Positions 51,951 through 60,406 are shown, counted from the first letter of the stretch. The stretch is 64,000 nt of DNA from an uncultured Jannaschia sp. (GCF_947494025.1 NZ_CANLTQ010000002.1:310001-374000); one strand, 5' to 3'. A program made the numbers and translations. Notes: a model not told the origin generated them from the letters alone.

Positions 51951-53288
51951 TCGCCCCGAGTGGATCCGCCGGAGCTTGAGCTGGATCCCGTCCCGCGACC
52001 GTACCGTCAAATGAGCCACCGGGACGGGCGGCGGCCCGTCCGGCGAAAGCTCGAACGCGTCCACGACCGCCGCGACCATCACGACGAGCTCGGCCATCGC
52101 GAACCCCGCACCGGGGCAAACGCGCGGTCCCGCGCTGAATGGCAGGAACGCTTGCCGCGCCGCCCTCTTCGTCTCCGCCCGCCGCCAGCGATCCGGGTCG
52201 AACGCGTCCGGCGACTCCCAGATCCGTTCGTGCCGGTGCAGGTGCCACGGGCTCAGCACGATCTGCGCCCCCTTGGGCGCGGGGCGACCGCGAAAGGTCT
52301 CGGCCCTCACGGTTTCACGCACCATCATCGGCACCGGCGGATAGAGGCGCAGGGTTTCGCGCACGACGTCGCGCGTGAAGGCATGGCTGGACAGGTCGGA
52401 AAAGACCCGGCAATCGCCTTCGTTCCGCACCCGTTTCCGCGCCCCCGGATCACGGGCGAGCAAATACAGCGACCAAGCCAGCGCCGCGGCGGAAGTCTCG
52501 TGCCCGGCGAGAAAGAAGATCGCAACCTGATCGACCATCTCCGCCTCGGTGAACGGCGTTCCCGTTTCCGGATCGACATAGGTCATGATGCGGGTCGCCA
52601 GATCGTCTGGCGCGTGGCCCGTCGCGATTTCTCGGGCGCGCCGGGCGACGAGCGCCGCCACTGCCCCGCGGATCGCCCGTGCCGCCGCCCGGGCGCGGGG
52701 ACGGTGCAGGCGCGGCATCCAGACCGGCAGGCGCAGGAAAGCCGCAAGGTTCAGAAGCGGTTGCGCCCGCTGGTAGACGCGAAAGGCTTGGAAGACCTCG
52801 GTCGCCAGCCGGTCCTCGATCGGTACGGAGAAAAGCGTGCGGAAAATCGCGTCCGCCGCCGCCCGGCTCGTCTCCGCCTCGATTTCCCAGACGCCGTCCG
52901 ACAGTCGCGCGACCATCGCCTCCGCCGCCGCGCGGATCGCCGGAAACGCCTGCCGGACTTCGCCGCCCGCGAAGGCCGGGTCGATGATCCGCCGTTGCCG
53001 CGCCCATTCCGCGCCGTTCGTCACGAAGACGGACCGGCCCAGCATCGGGGCCAGCCCCTCGGTCACGCGTGCCGATTTCGGAAAATCTGCCAGCCGGCCC
53101 TTCAGAACGAGATCAACGAGCTGCGGATCGTTCATCATGTAGCTTCGGAAGAACGGTGTCCGGTACTCCGCCATCCAGGCTCGGTAAAGATGAGCCGGTT
53201 GCGCCGACAGGATGTCCCTGCGGAACAAGCGCAGGTAGCGCAGCCATCCGGCACGACCCAAGCGCGACGACGGTTTCGGTGGGATCAT
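51939..53288 (-). CDS. Cytochrome P450
   Basis: 449-residue heme monooxygenase. I-helix oxygen-activating AGHETSA (261-267), K-helix E311-x-x-R314 (ETLRLYPP), PERF-like DAFDPDRW, and the heme loop FLPFSAGPRVCPGAGFA with axial Cys391. No fused reductase; needs a ferredoxin/reductase encoded elsewhere. The length and lack of a membrane anchor fit soluble bacterial CYPs related to fatty-acid or xenobiotic hydroxylases. Starts within the stop of the hydrolase gene upstream (ATGA), so a two-gene operon. Substrate unknown. Confidence 0.94.
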   Translation of the reverse strand: MIPPKPSSRLGRAGWLRYLRLFRRDILSAQPAHLYRAWMAEYRTPFFRSYMMNDPQLVDLVLKGRLADFPKSARVTEGLAPMLGRSVFVTNGAEWARQRRIIDPAFAGGEVRQAFPAIRAAAEAMVARLSDGVWEIEAETSRAAADAIFRTLFSVPIEDRLATEVFQAFRVYQRAQPLLNLAAFLRLPVWMPRLHRPRARAAARAIRGAVAALVARRAREIATGHAPDDLATRIMTYVDPETGTPFTEAEMVDQVAIFFLAGHETSAAALAWSLYLLARDPGARKRVRNEGDCRVFSDLSSHAFTRDVVRETLRLYPPVPMMVRETVRAETFRGRPAPKGAQIVLSPWHLHRHERIWESPDAFDPDRWRRAETKRAARQAFLPFSAGPRVCPGAGFAMAELVVMVAAVVDAFELSPDGPPPVPVAHLTVRSRDGIQLKLRRIHSGRTAD

Positions 53289-54511
53289 GCGGCGCGCCGG
53301 GCGGCGCGCCGGTCGGGGTCGCGCAGCGTGGAGGGGCTATCTTCGCGTCCGGCGAAACGATCTGCGAGCCGCTTCGGCCCCGCCGTCACGCGGAAATAGT
53401 CGTATTCGCCGGGCCGCCCCGCGAGGTTGTCGAAGGCACAGAGATACTGAAAGTGCTTGCGGAAGAAACGCCGACGGAGGCTTTTTTGCTTGGCCGGCGT
53501 CAGAGTTCGCGAGAACGCCGCCGAAAGGATGCGCGGCCCGGTCCGCACCCGGGGGGTCTGACCCGAGATCGCGACGGGATCGCAGAGCGCGAAGGTGCAG
53601 CCATCACCCGGAGCGGACACGTCGACCCACGGAACAAGGGTCTGACCGCCCATGAGGTGAAGATCGTCCCGCAACCTTTGGGCATTGGGCAGAAAGCTCA
53701 CCATCGGGACGACCTGTCCGAGGCTCAAGAACGCGCAGCGATTGTCCGGAATGCGGTTCGCGCGGATCAAATCGGCCAAGACGGAGATGCCGATATGCAC
53801 GCCTGCGGAATGCCCGACGACGAGCACCTCCTCCGCGTCCGTCGCGCAGGTGGCCGCGACACGATCCGCGAAGGCGGCCAGTCGCGTCTCGAACCCGGCC
53901 GGATAGGCGCCCTTTCGTCGGGCCATGTAGGCATAATCATGCAGGAGGTAATGGGCGAGGATCCGGTTGTCGCGCGCCTTGAACCACCGAAGCGTAACCC
54001 AGCCGGTGACAAGCCCGGCCGCGACGCCGAGCGCCTGCCCGACATAGCCGCCGGCCATCACGGCACAGGCCCACCAGGCCAGGACGGCGATCACGCCGGC
54101 GAAGGCCAATTGCAGGATCAAAACCACGGTCGAGTAGGCCACCGCGATCATCGGTCCCTTGCGCAAACGCATCAATCGGCGAATTGCCCCCGAGCGGAGG
54201 TATATCCACGCCGTGCGCAAGAGCGTGGCGTAGGTTCCGAGGATCGACGTCGACATGCCCTCGGCAACAAGGTCGGACCAGACCAGAACCTCGAAATCGG
54301 TCCGCGTCCGAACGCCCTCGATCTGGGCATCGACCTGCCAGCTGCGGACGTTCGATCCCGCGGACAGGCGCAGCGCGTAGCCCGACAGCCGCGCTTGCTC
54401 CGCCCCCTCCCGGCGATAGAGCTCCCGATAGCGCCGAGGCGGGAACGGGTCGAAGCCGGGGATGTAGAGCACTTTCCGGCGGCGTATCGTCTTGGGGTCG
54501 TCTGCGGTCAT
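53285..54511 (-). CDS. Membrane-anchored alpha/beta-hydrolase-like protein in operon with P450
   Basis: 408 residues. N-terminal strand VLYIPGFDPFPPRRYRELYR resembles the oxyanion part of a serine hydrolase; two adjacent membrane helices span about 121-148 and 151-176; after them comes the nucleophile elbow VVGHSAGV with S235, and later VDVSAPGDGCTFALCDPV, where the acid may lie. The hydrolase domain thus seems interrupted by the membrane hairpin. Conserved, to my knowledge, beside P450 genes in Rhodobacterales. A lipid-like substrate shared with the P450 is an inference. Confidence 0.8.
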   Translation of the reverse strand: MTADDPKTIRRRKVLYIPGFDPFPPRRYRELYRREGAEQARLSGYALRLSAGSNVRSWQVDAQIEGVRTRTDFEVLVWSDLVAEGMSTSILGTYATLLRTAWIYLRSGAIRRLMRLRKGPMIAVAYSTVVLILQLAFAGVIAVLAWWACAVMAGGYVGQALGVAAGLVTGWVTLRWFKARDNRILAHYLLHDYAYMARRKGAYPAGFETRLAAFADRVAATCATDAEEVLVVGHSAGVHIGISVLADLIRANRIPDNRCAFLSLGQVVPMVSFLPNAQRLRDDLHLMGGQTLVPWVDVSAPGDGCTFALCDPVAISGQTPRVRTGPRILSAAFSRTLTPAKQKSLRRRFFRKHFQYLCAFDNLAGRPGEYDYFRVTAGPKRLADRFAGREDSPSTLRDPDRRAARRAA

Positions 54512-54571
54512 GGCTTGCCTCGTCTCCTGCCACGATGGCAGATAGCGGGACGGGTTTCAGGAATTTTTAGC

Positions 54572-54781
54572 ATGGACATGGAAGTGGACGCGCTCGGGCT
54601 ACTCTGCCCGCTGCCGGTACTGCGACTGCGCAAGCGGATGCAGCCGCTGCCCCCGGGCGCGGAGGTGCATCTGCTGGCCGACGATCCGGCCGCGCTTGTC
54701 GACGTGCCGCATTTCTGCGCCGAAGGCGGACACGAGTTCCTGGGCGTGGAAGGCCAACGCTTCCGCATACGGAAAGGTTGA
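54572..54781 (+). CDS. tusA: Sulfur-carrier protein TusA family
   Basis: 69-residue SirA/TusA-like protein with the persulfide-carrying Cys12 in LGLLCPLPVLRLRK (CPxP) near the N-terminus and the ADDPAALVDVPHFC region typical of the fold. May feed tRNA thiolation, molybdenum-cofactor synthesis or other sulfur relay. ATG at 54572 (a second at 54578 is possible). Followed by a GC hairpin CGGGTCC/GGACCCG (54790-54809) without T-run. Confidence 0.9.
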   Translation: MDMEVDALGLLCPLPVLRLRKRMQPLPPGAEVHLLADDPAALVDVPHFCAEGGHEFLGVEGQRFRIRKG

Positions 54782-54833
54782 TCCGCACCCGGGTCCCCTT
54801 CCGGACCCGTGGCACGAATCGATCCTTCATCCC

Positions 54834-54879
54834 GCTGGTTGAGGATACGCGCACCGGCTGGTTGAGGATACGCGCGCCG
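54834..54879 (+). repeat. Tandem 23-bp direct repeat upstream of lysR
   Basis: Two consecutive units, each beginning GCTGGTTGAGGATACGCGC and ending ACCG or GCCG, differ by a single base. They lie about 240 bases before the LysR gene. The 54782-55115 interval has no other gene I can support. Confidence 0.75.
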
Positions 54880-55041
54880 GTTCTTCATCTCCTGGATGAA
54901 TACGAGGCAGACTTGCATCGTCATGATGCGCGCGGTCACGGCACACTCTTCGGACAAGGAATGATCGTTCAGGGAAACGTGAAGGCTGGAGGGCCTTGCG
55001 TCACGCTGCGGACAGCACAGGTTACGAGCCTGCCCCGTGAG

Positions 55042-55080
55042 AATTCTTCGGAGAGAATTAGTCTTCGCTTTCCTATATAA
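55042..55080 (+). promoter_or_regulatory. Likely lysR promoter with inverted repeat
   Basis: AATTCT (55042-55047) and AGAATT (55054-55059) form a dyad, within a T-N11-A arrangement as LysR proteins bind. A TATATA -10-like hexamer is at 55074-55079. The dyad would overlap the -35 region, as for autorepression. The ATG is 36 bases downstream. Confidence 0.45.
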
Positions 55081-55115
55081 GCGATGGTGGCCGGGATCGG
55101 ATCGAGGACGACAGG

Positions 55116-56018
55116 ATGGATTGGGACAAGCTGCGGATCTTTCATGCGGTTGCCGACGCGGGTTCGCTGACCCATGCCGGCGACGTCCTGCACTTGTCGC
55201 AATCGGCCGTGAGTCGTCAGATCCGCGCGCTTGAGGAAAGCCTGGAGACGACGCTGTTCCATCGGCACGCACGAGGGCTCATCCTGACCGAACAGGGCGA
55301 GCTGCTGTTCGACGCCACGCAGGCGATGTCGAAGCGGCTCGACGCGGCCTCGGCACGTATCCGCGACACGGAGGAGGAGGTTTTCGGCAATCTCCGCGTG
55401 ACGACGACGATCGGTTTCGGTTCGATCTGGCTCGCCCCGCGGCTGCGGAAGCTTTATGCGAACTACCCCGACCTCAGCATCGACCTGATGCTGGAGGAGC
55501 GCGTGCTCGACCTGCCGATGCGCGAGGCCGACATCGCGATCCGCATGAAGGAGCCGAGCCAAGCCGATCTCGTGCGCAAGCGGCTCATGGACATCCGCAT
55601 GCAACTTTTCGCCTCGCCGGCCTATATCGAGGCCAACGGCATGCCGCGGCGGATGAAAGACATGACCCAACACCGGCTCATCTGTCAGGCGCAGGGCGCG
55701 ACGCAGGTGAGCGCCGGCGCGATGCTGGTCCGGGAACTCATGACCTACGCGGTCGAGCGCACCCTGACTGTGAACAACTATTTCGGCGTCCTGCAGAGCG
55801 TCGTGAGCGACCTCGGCATCGGTGTGCTGCCTGACTACCTGCAACAGGACTTCCCGCAACTCGTCCGCGTCCTGCCGGAAGTCGAATCGAACGAAGTGCC
55901 GGTCTTTCTCGCTTTTCCCGAAGAGCTACGCGGCTCACGGCGGGTGCAGGCTTTTCGCGACTTCGTCGTCGAAGAGGTCGTCGCCTATCGACGAGCCCGG
56001 CAGATCGCCGCCCAATAG
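55116..56018 (+). CDS. LysR-family transcriptional regulator
   Basis: 300 residues. N-terminal winged HTH (LRIFHAVADAGSLTHAGDVL, LSQSAVSRQIRALEESL) and the linker helix with TEQGELLFDATQ, then a periplasmic-binding-protein-like effector domain (VTTTIGFGSIWLAPRL to about 290). The subgroup with MDWDKLRIFHAVADAG at the start is highly conserved in Rhodobacterales. GGACGACAGG lies upstream. No metabolic operon adjoins it; a small RNA-like unit is directly downstream, a possible target. Confidence 0.94.
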   Translation: MDWDKLRIFHAVADAGSLTHAGDVLHLSQSAVSRQIRALEESLETTLFHRHARGLILTEQGELLFDATQAMSKRLDAASARIRDTEEEVFGNLRVTTTIGFGSIWLAPRLRKLYANYPDLSIDLMLEERVLDLPMREADIAIRMKEPSQADLVRKRLMDIRMQLFASPAYIEANGMPRRMKDMTQHRLICQAQGATQVSAGAMLVRELMTYAVERTLTVNNYFGVLQSVVSDLGIGVLPDYLQQDFPQLVRVLPEVESNEVPVFLAFPEELRGSRRVQAFRDFVVEEVVAYRRARQIAAQ

Positions 56019-56104
56019 GACGAAGCCATGCGCTAATTGCATGACGGCGTTGCAAAACGATCTCCTGTCTGAACCTTGCCCGGCCCGGGGTGGCGGAATA
56101 ATTC

Positions 56105-56183
56105 TTCAATTGAAGGACGCGCTCAGGCGCCGACTTCACCTCCCTGTTGGACTTAGGCCGGGCTTGATGCCCGGCTTTTTTTT
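56105..56183 (+). ncRNA. Candidate small RNA downstream of lysR
   Basis: A compact transcription unit with no coding frame. Promoter-like TTGCCC (56076-56081) and AATAAT (56097-56102) precede it. The predicted RNA of about 75-80 bases has a small 5' hairpin (GCGC-tcag-GCGC), an unpaired stretch containing ACCTCCCTGTTGG (about 56138-56150), and a strong terminator. An exposed CCUCCC motif is the hallmark of anti-Shine-Dalgarno-pairing small RNAs such as the CcsR group of Rhodobacter. Elements are seen; expression and function are inferred. Confidence 0.5.
56157..56183 (+). terminator. Strong intrinsic terminator
   Basis: 7-bp stem GCCGGGC-ttgat-GCCCGGC followed directly by eight T, 138 bases beyond the lysR stop. 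Terminates lysR read-through and the candidate small RNA. Confidence 0.92.
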
Positions 56184-56186
56184 GCC

Positions 56187-56560
56187 GCAAGGGAAACACG
56201 ATGCAGATCATCGCGATCGAGGTAATCTCGACGTTCAGGTTCGTTGCCGAGCGCGGCCGGGCCGACGATCGCCAGAAACGCGAGAATCGCGACCGGGGCC
56301 TGCCACTGCTGGAACGCCCGACCGCCGAGCGTGGCGGTCGCCACGACGTTGCCGGACTTCGCAAGCGGTTCCGGATCCGCGACGCAGCCTTCGAGAAGAT
56401 GCTTGTCGTCCGGCCGCAGCCGCACACCGGAGGACGACAGCTGTGTCGTTCACGAACGCCGATGCGAAGAGCGTCACGCCGATGATGAGGGTGATCCCGG
56501 GAAGCTTGCTCTTCCGGGTCTGGGCAAGGACGGAATTTCTTGCCGCGCTCGGAGTGCGCG
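56187..56560 (-). pseudogene. Decayed membrane-protein gene fragment
   Basis: On the minus strand one frame gives LPGITLIIGVTLFASAFVND then TAVVLR, and after a shift near 56425 a second frame continues RPDDKHLLEG, NVVATATLGGRAFQQWQAPV and AILAFLAIVGPAALG. Two hydrophobic helices and a conserved-looking loop split between two frames suggest a frameshifted remnant of a polytopic membrane protein. No plausible start is seen, and the second frame runs out through the terminator at 56157. I cannot name the family. Confidence 0.4.
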
Positions 56561-56627
56561 ACCCGTCCCATCCTGACGCTGCCGCGGGCGGCTGTCAGAA
56601 CCCGATCCGGCACCACGGCCGCGCGTC

Positions 56628-57056
56628 TTAGCCGGCTTCGGTGGCTGCTGCGACCTCGCGGATGCGGCGGACCATGGCGCGCAGCCCGTTGGAGCGCTGC
56701 GAGGACAGGTGATCGTCGAGGCCCAGCCGCGCCAGCTCGGCCGGCGCGTCCACCGCGCCGACCTCCGACAGCGTGAGCCCGCCATAGAGGTCGTGCAGGA
56801 TCGCGATCAGTCCCTGCACGATCATCGCATCGCTTTCGCCGCCGAACTCGAACCGCGCCCCGGCCCCCTCGCCTTCGATCCGGGGATGCAGCCAGACCTG
56901 GCTGGCACAGCCCTCGACCTTCGTCGCCGGCACCTTCAGGGCGGGGTCGAGCGGCGGGAAGGCCCGCCCCATCTCGATGACGTGGCGGTAGCGGTCCTCC
57001 CAGTCGTCGAGAAACTCGAATGTCTCGACCAGTTCCTCGAAGCGTTCCTGTGCCAT
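56628..57056 (-). CDS. sufE: Cysteine desulfuration protein SufE
   Basis: 142 residues. SufE accepts persulfide sulfur from SufS for Fe-S cluster assembly. The acceptor Cys50 is in KVEGCASQVWL; FEFLDDWEDRYRHVIEMGR at the start and SSQRSNGLRAMVRRI at the end are family regions. The ATG has GAAGGAAGGGA upstream. The suf operon is not in the window, as is usual for stand-alone sufE in this order. Confidence 0.95.
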   Translation of the reverse strand: MAQERFEELVETFEFLDDWEDRYRHVIEMGRAFPPLDPALKVPATKVEGCASQVWLHPRIEGEGAGARFEFGGESDAMIVQGLIAILHDLYGGLTLSEVGAVDAPAELARLGLDDHLSSQRSNGLRAMVRRIREVAAATEAG

Positions 57057-57171
57057 GCGCGTCCCTTCCTTCAACAGGGGAGCTAGGGTCCGCCGGCGCG
57101 AAGGTCCAGCCCGCTTCCCAAACATGGTCTGATCGTCTAGCCCCGAAGCCGGACGACAGGAGGGCGCGGGC

Positions 57172-57630
57172 ATGGACGGACGGGTGCGGATCGGAGCGGC
57201 GGCGCTTGCCCTTGCGGCAACGTTGGCGGGTTGCGGCGGGACCGAACGGACCAGCCCCAGCCCCATGCGCATCCTCGATTCGCCCCGCGACGCCGCGATG
57301 CGCGAGGCGCTGGCCGCCGGTGCCCCGAATGTGGAGCGGATCGTCTCGCTCTCCGCCGCGCCGACGCCGTCGGGCCTGATCGTTTCCGCCGTCGGCCTGC
57401 CGCCGACGCAGGGCTACTGGGAGGCGGAACTGGTCGACGCGCCCCGCGCGGATCCGGCGACGCTCGTCCTCGACTTCAAGCTTCTCGCGCCGCTCGAACC
57501 CGAGCCGGTCGGCACGCAGCGCTCGCGCGAGGTGCTTGCCGGTCGCTACTTCTCCCGGCAGGATCTCACGGGGATCAGCGGCATCGTCGTGCGCGGGGCC
57601 ACCGACAGCCGACGGATCACCCGCCAGTAG
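57172..57630 (+). CDS. Predicted lipoprotein of unknown function
   Basis: 152 residues. Lipobox LAGC with Cys21 follows a short hydrophobic stretch (IGAAALALAATLAGC). GGAGG lies 9 bases upstream of the ATG. The mature part has beta-rich segments (GLIVSAVGLPPTQGYWEAEL, PATLVLDFKLLAP) and a charged end. No known domain recognised. Divergent from sufE; the ExoD-like gene follows after 98 bases. Confidence 0.8.
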   Translation: MDGRVRIGAAALALAATLAGCGGTERTSPSPMRILDSPRDAAMREALAAGAPNVERIVSLSAAPTPSGLIVSAVGLPPTQGYWEAELVDAPRADPATLVLDFKLLAPLEPEPVGTQRSREVLAGRYFSRQDLTGISGIVVRGATDSRRITRQ

Positions 57631-57728
57631 CTTCGTGGACCGATGTGCCAGAGGCATCGTGTCCGATTCTCACGTGAACGATCCGCCGAACCCCGCGTTG
57701 GCTCAGGGGTTCGCGCAACGGGGGCGAG

Positions 57729-58301
57729 ATGGCGAAGGTCACGGATATCATATCGACGCTGAAGGAGGCGGGGAACGGGACGGACGAGGTCACGCTGGGC
57801 GAGATCAACGATGAACTCGGGCATCGCGGCACGGCGGCGCTTCTGGGCATACCGGCCGCGCTCGAGCTGACCCCCATCGGCGGCATTCCGGGCGTGCCCT
57901 CGATCATCGCGCTGATTATTGGCCTCTTCGCCGTGCAGATCGTGTTCGGACGCGAGGACATGTGGCTGCCCGGTTTCCTCGAGAACCGCTCGGTCTCGAA
58001 GGAAAAGCTCCGCACGTCGCTGGACAAGCTCCGCCCCGCCGCGGAATGGGCCGACCGCCATCTGGGCGATCACCTCTCGATCCTCGTACATCCGCCCGCC
58101 ACCCGCATCGTCGCGCTGGCCATCATCCTTCTGTGCTGCACGATTCCGCCGCTCGAACTCCTGCCCTTCGCGTCTTCGATCCCGGCCGGAACGATCCTGC
58201 TCTTCTCGCTTGGCCTTCTGACCCGTGATGGCCGGGTCATGGCGCTGGCGTGGATTGCCTTCGTCGCCGCGCTCTGGGGCATCTGGACGCTTTGGCCCTG
58301 A
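57729..58301 (+). CDS. ExoD-family membrane protein
   Basis: 190 residues of the exopolysaccharide-synthesis ExoD family. Typical elements: GLPAALELTPIGGIPGVPSI-like region (here GIPAALELTPIGGIPGVPSI), the following helix IIALIIGLFAVQIVFG, VHPPATRIVALAIILLCC and the terminal helix WIAFVAALWGIWTLW. ExoD mutants of Sinorhizobium are altered in exopolysaccharide and alkali sensitivity, but biochemical role is unknown. Starts 15 bases after GGTTCGCGCAACG with weak GGGGCGAG. Confidence 0.9.
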   Translation: MAKVTDIISTLKEAGNGTDEVTLGEINDELGHRGTAALLGIPAALELTPIGGIPGVPSIIALIIGLFAVQIVFGREDMWLPGFLENRSVSKEKLRTSLDKLRPAAEWADRHLGDHLSILVHPPATRIVALAIILLCCTIPPLELLPFASSIPAGTILLFSLGLLTRDGRVMALAWIAFVAALWGIWTLWP

Positions 58302-58355
58302 CCCCGGCGATCCGTCCCACGGCGCCCGCCCGACCGCTTCCGGGGCCGTCCGGCC

Positions 58356-59096
58356 TCAGACCCGCGCAAGAACCTCCGTCACCGCTTCGCGAATCAGCGC
58401 AAGCTCTTCCGGCCCGGAGAAACGGTGGTCCGCGCCCTTGACGAGCGTCAGCCGGATGTCCCCGCCCGAGGCATGCGCGATCAGGCGCGTCGCCGTCTCC
58501 ACCGGAACGGCGTCATCGGCGGTCCCCTGCAGCATTCGCACCGGCATCCCCAGCTCGAGCGGTGTCCGCAAGACCAGTCGGTCCCGCGCCTCCTCGATCA
58601 GGTGTCGGGTAATGACAAAGGGCTCGCCGTACTCCGACGGAACGGCGACGCGACCGTGCGTCATCAACGCCAGCCGCTCCTTTTCCGTGAAGCCCGCCCA
58701 GTAGCCGTCCTCCGTGAAGTCCGGCGCGGCCGCGATCGTGACGAGGCCCGCGACACGCTCCGGCCGGTCCCGCGCGACGAGGAGCGCGATCCAGCCCCCC
58801 ATGCTCGACCCCACGAGGACTTGCGGTCCCTCCGTCGCCGCCTCGATCACGGCCAGCGCGTCGGCGCACCAGTCGCCGATGCTGCCACCCTCGAACGTGC
58901 CACCGGAGGCGCCGTGGCCCGAATAGTCGAGCCGAAGAAAGGCCCGCCCCGAGGCGCGCGCCCATTCCTCAAGCGCCACGGCCTTCGTTCCCGACATATC
59001 GGACCGGAGGCCGCCCAGGAACACCACGCCAGGCCCCCGCCCCGGCGTCGCGTGATAGGCGAGGCTGTGTCCGGCGCGGGTGATCGTCTGGGTCAT
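58356..59096 (-). CDS. Alpha/beta hydrolase
   Basis: 246 residues. Nucleophile S98 in VLVGSSMGGWIAL, oxyanion loop VVFLGGLRSDMSGTK, acid in GTADDAVPVE and catalytic His in KGADHRFSG. The FLGGLRSDMSGTKA motif is characteristic of the ABHD10-like carboxylesterase/palmitoyl-thioesterase subgroup. Cytosolic. Start MTQTITRAGH is used; a longer frame adds an Arg-rich extension without family support. Substrate unknown. Confidence 0.9.
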   Translation of the reverse strand: MTQTITRAGHSLAYHATPGRGPGVVFLGGLRSDMSGTKAVALEEWARASGRAFLRLDYSGHGASGGTFEGGSIGDWCADALAVIEAATEGPQVLVGSSMGGWIALLVARDRPERVAGLVTIAAAPDFTEDGYWAGFTEKERLALMTHGRVAVPSEYGEPFVITRHLIEEARDRLVLRTPLELGMPVRMLQGTADDAVPVETATRLIAHASGGDIRLTLVKGADHRFSGPEELALIREAVTEVLARV

Positions 59097-59216
59097 GCGG
59101 CCTCTCCGAATTCGCGGTGTCGCTCCCGTGCTAGGCGGAACCGCGTCGCGGCGCAAATGCCGCAGAACCCGCACGCCCTCGCCCGCGTTCACCCGTAACG
59201 ATCACAGGAGCCTGCA

Positions 59217-59432
59217 ATGAACGACCGCGACGCCCCACAGCAACCCATTTCCGACCGCAACCACGCCCCCGGCGACCCGAAGGAGAACGCCTACGGCGAA
59301 AGCGAGGCGCAAGAATCTCCCGAGGGCGGCAAGACGAAATACGACAAGCCCTCCGACGGCGCCGACGATTTCTCCATCGACGAGGATCGCGACAAGCGCA
59401 TTCGCGGCAACGAAGCGCCGAAGGACGTCTGA
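59217..59432 (+). CDS. Small hydrophilic, probably disordered protein
   Basis: 71 residues, very rich in Asp, Glu, Lys, Pro and Gly (GGKTKYDKPSDGADDFSIDE), with no hydrophobic core. AGGAG lies 6 bases upstream of the ATG, the main support that it is translated. Could be a stress or hydrophilin-like protein; nothing in the sequence proves that. Divergent from the hydrolase gene and convergent with the YihY gene. Confidence 0.65.
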   Translation: MNDRDAPQQPISDRNHAPGDPKENAYGESEAQESPEGGKTKYDKPSDGADDFSIDEDRDKRIRGNEAPKDV

Positions 59433-59449
59433 CTTCGTGGGGGCCCGCC

Positions 59450-60406
59450 TCAGACGGGTCCCGGACCGCGGTTCTGCTCGCGTTCGAAGACGACCCGCGC
59501 CAGGCGCCGGATGCGCAGGGCGCGGTTGAGCTCGCCGCCGAAGATCAGGACCAGCGCGGCGAGATACAGGAAATACAATGTCGCGATGATGCCCGCGAGC
59601 CCGGCGTAATAGCTGGCGTAACGCGCGAAATGGCTGAGGTAGAACGAGAACACGACCGCCAGAATCGTCCAGGCCGCCGTGGTGAAGATCACGCCCGGCC
59701 AGATGTTCTGGAACTTGGTGCGGCGCGCCGGCAGGAACACATGCGCCGCGAACAGCGTCGCGATCAGGATAAAGGCCGCGACAGGGTAACGGACCAGCCG
59801 GATCGTGACGGAGGCCGGATCGAACCCCGGCATCAGTTCGTGCAACCACGATCCCGCCTGTGGCGCCAGGACCAGCATGTAGCCGATCAGCACGAGCACG
59901 AGACTGACGAGGAGCACCACCGCGGCCATGACCGAATAGAGCACGATGACCGATCGTGTCTCGCGGATGCCGTAGGCGCGGTTCAAGCCGATCCGTACCC
60001 CGTCCACGCCGCCCACCGCGAACCAGACCGTGAGCAGGATACCGAGGCTCAGGACGCCGCTGCGCTGCACCGTCATCACCTGCTCCACCTCGGAGACGAT
60101 CGGCTCGACCAGCGTCGGCGGAACAATGGCGATCAGGAAGTCGATGAGCCCGTCGGCCATCGACCGGTCGCCCACGAAGGCGGTCAGCGAACTGGTGAAG
60201 ATCAGGAACGGGAACACCGCGAGCAAGGCGCGGAACGCCACGTTGCCGGCCAGTCCGAAGGCGTCGTCGCTCCAGAGACGGAGCGCCGCTTCGCGCAAGA
60301 CGCCCCGGACGACGTACCAGCCGCTGCCGTGGAGCAGGTCCTCGGGTCGGCTGCTGACGACGCCGTGCGTGAGGATCGCGTCGCGCCCCGGCTCGTCTTC
60401 GGACAT
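59450..60406 (-). CDS. YihY/virulence-factor BrkB family membrane protein
   Basis: 318 residues. About six membrane helices and the family motifs NVAFRALLAVFPFLIF, WFAVGGVDGVRIGLNRAYGI, the loop FLPARRTKFQNIWPGVIFTT and the terminal YFLYLAALVLIFGGELNRAL. Once labelled ribonuclease BN in error; probable transporter or envelope role, unsettled. Start MSEDEPGRD is used; ATG at 60430 is possible. 174 bases from rlmE. Confidence 0.92.
   Translation of the reverse strand: MSEDEPGRDAILTHGVVSSRPEDLLHGSGWYVVRGVLREAALRLWSDDAFGLAGNVAFRALLAVFPFLIFTSSLTAFVGDRSMADGLIDFLIAIVPPTLVEPIVSEVEQVMTVQRSGVLSLGILLTVWFAVGGVDGVRIGLNRAYGIRETRSVIVLYSVMAAVVLLVSLVLVLIGYMLVLAPQAGSWLHELMPGFDPASVTIRLVRYPVAAFILIATLFAAHVFLPARRTKFQNIWPGVIFTTAAWTILAVVFSFYLSHFARYASYYAGLAGIIATLYFLYLAALVLIFGGELNRALRIRRLARVVFEREQNRGPGPV

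Noticed and set aside
57546-58091. Minus-strand frame opposite the lipoprotein and ExoD genes
   Set aside because: Overlaps two well-supported plus-strand genes and has no domain or start context.
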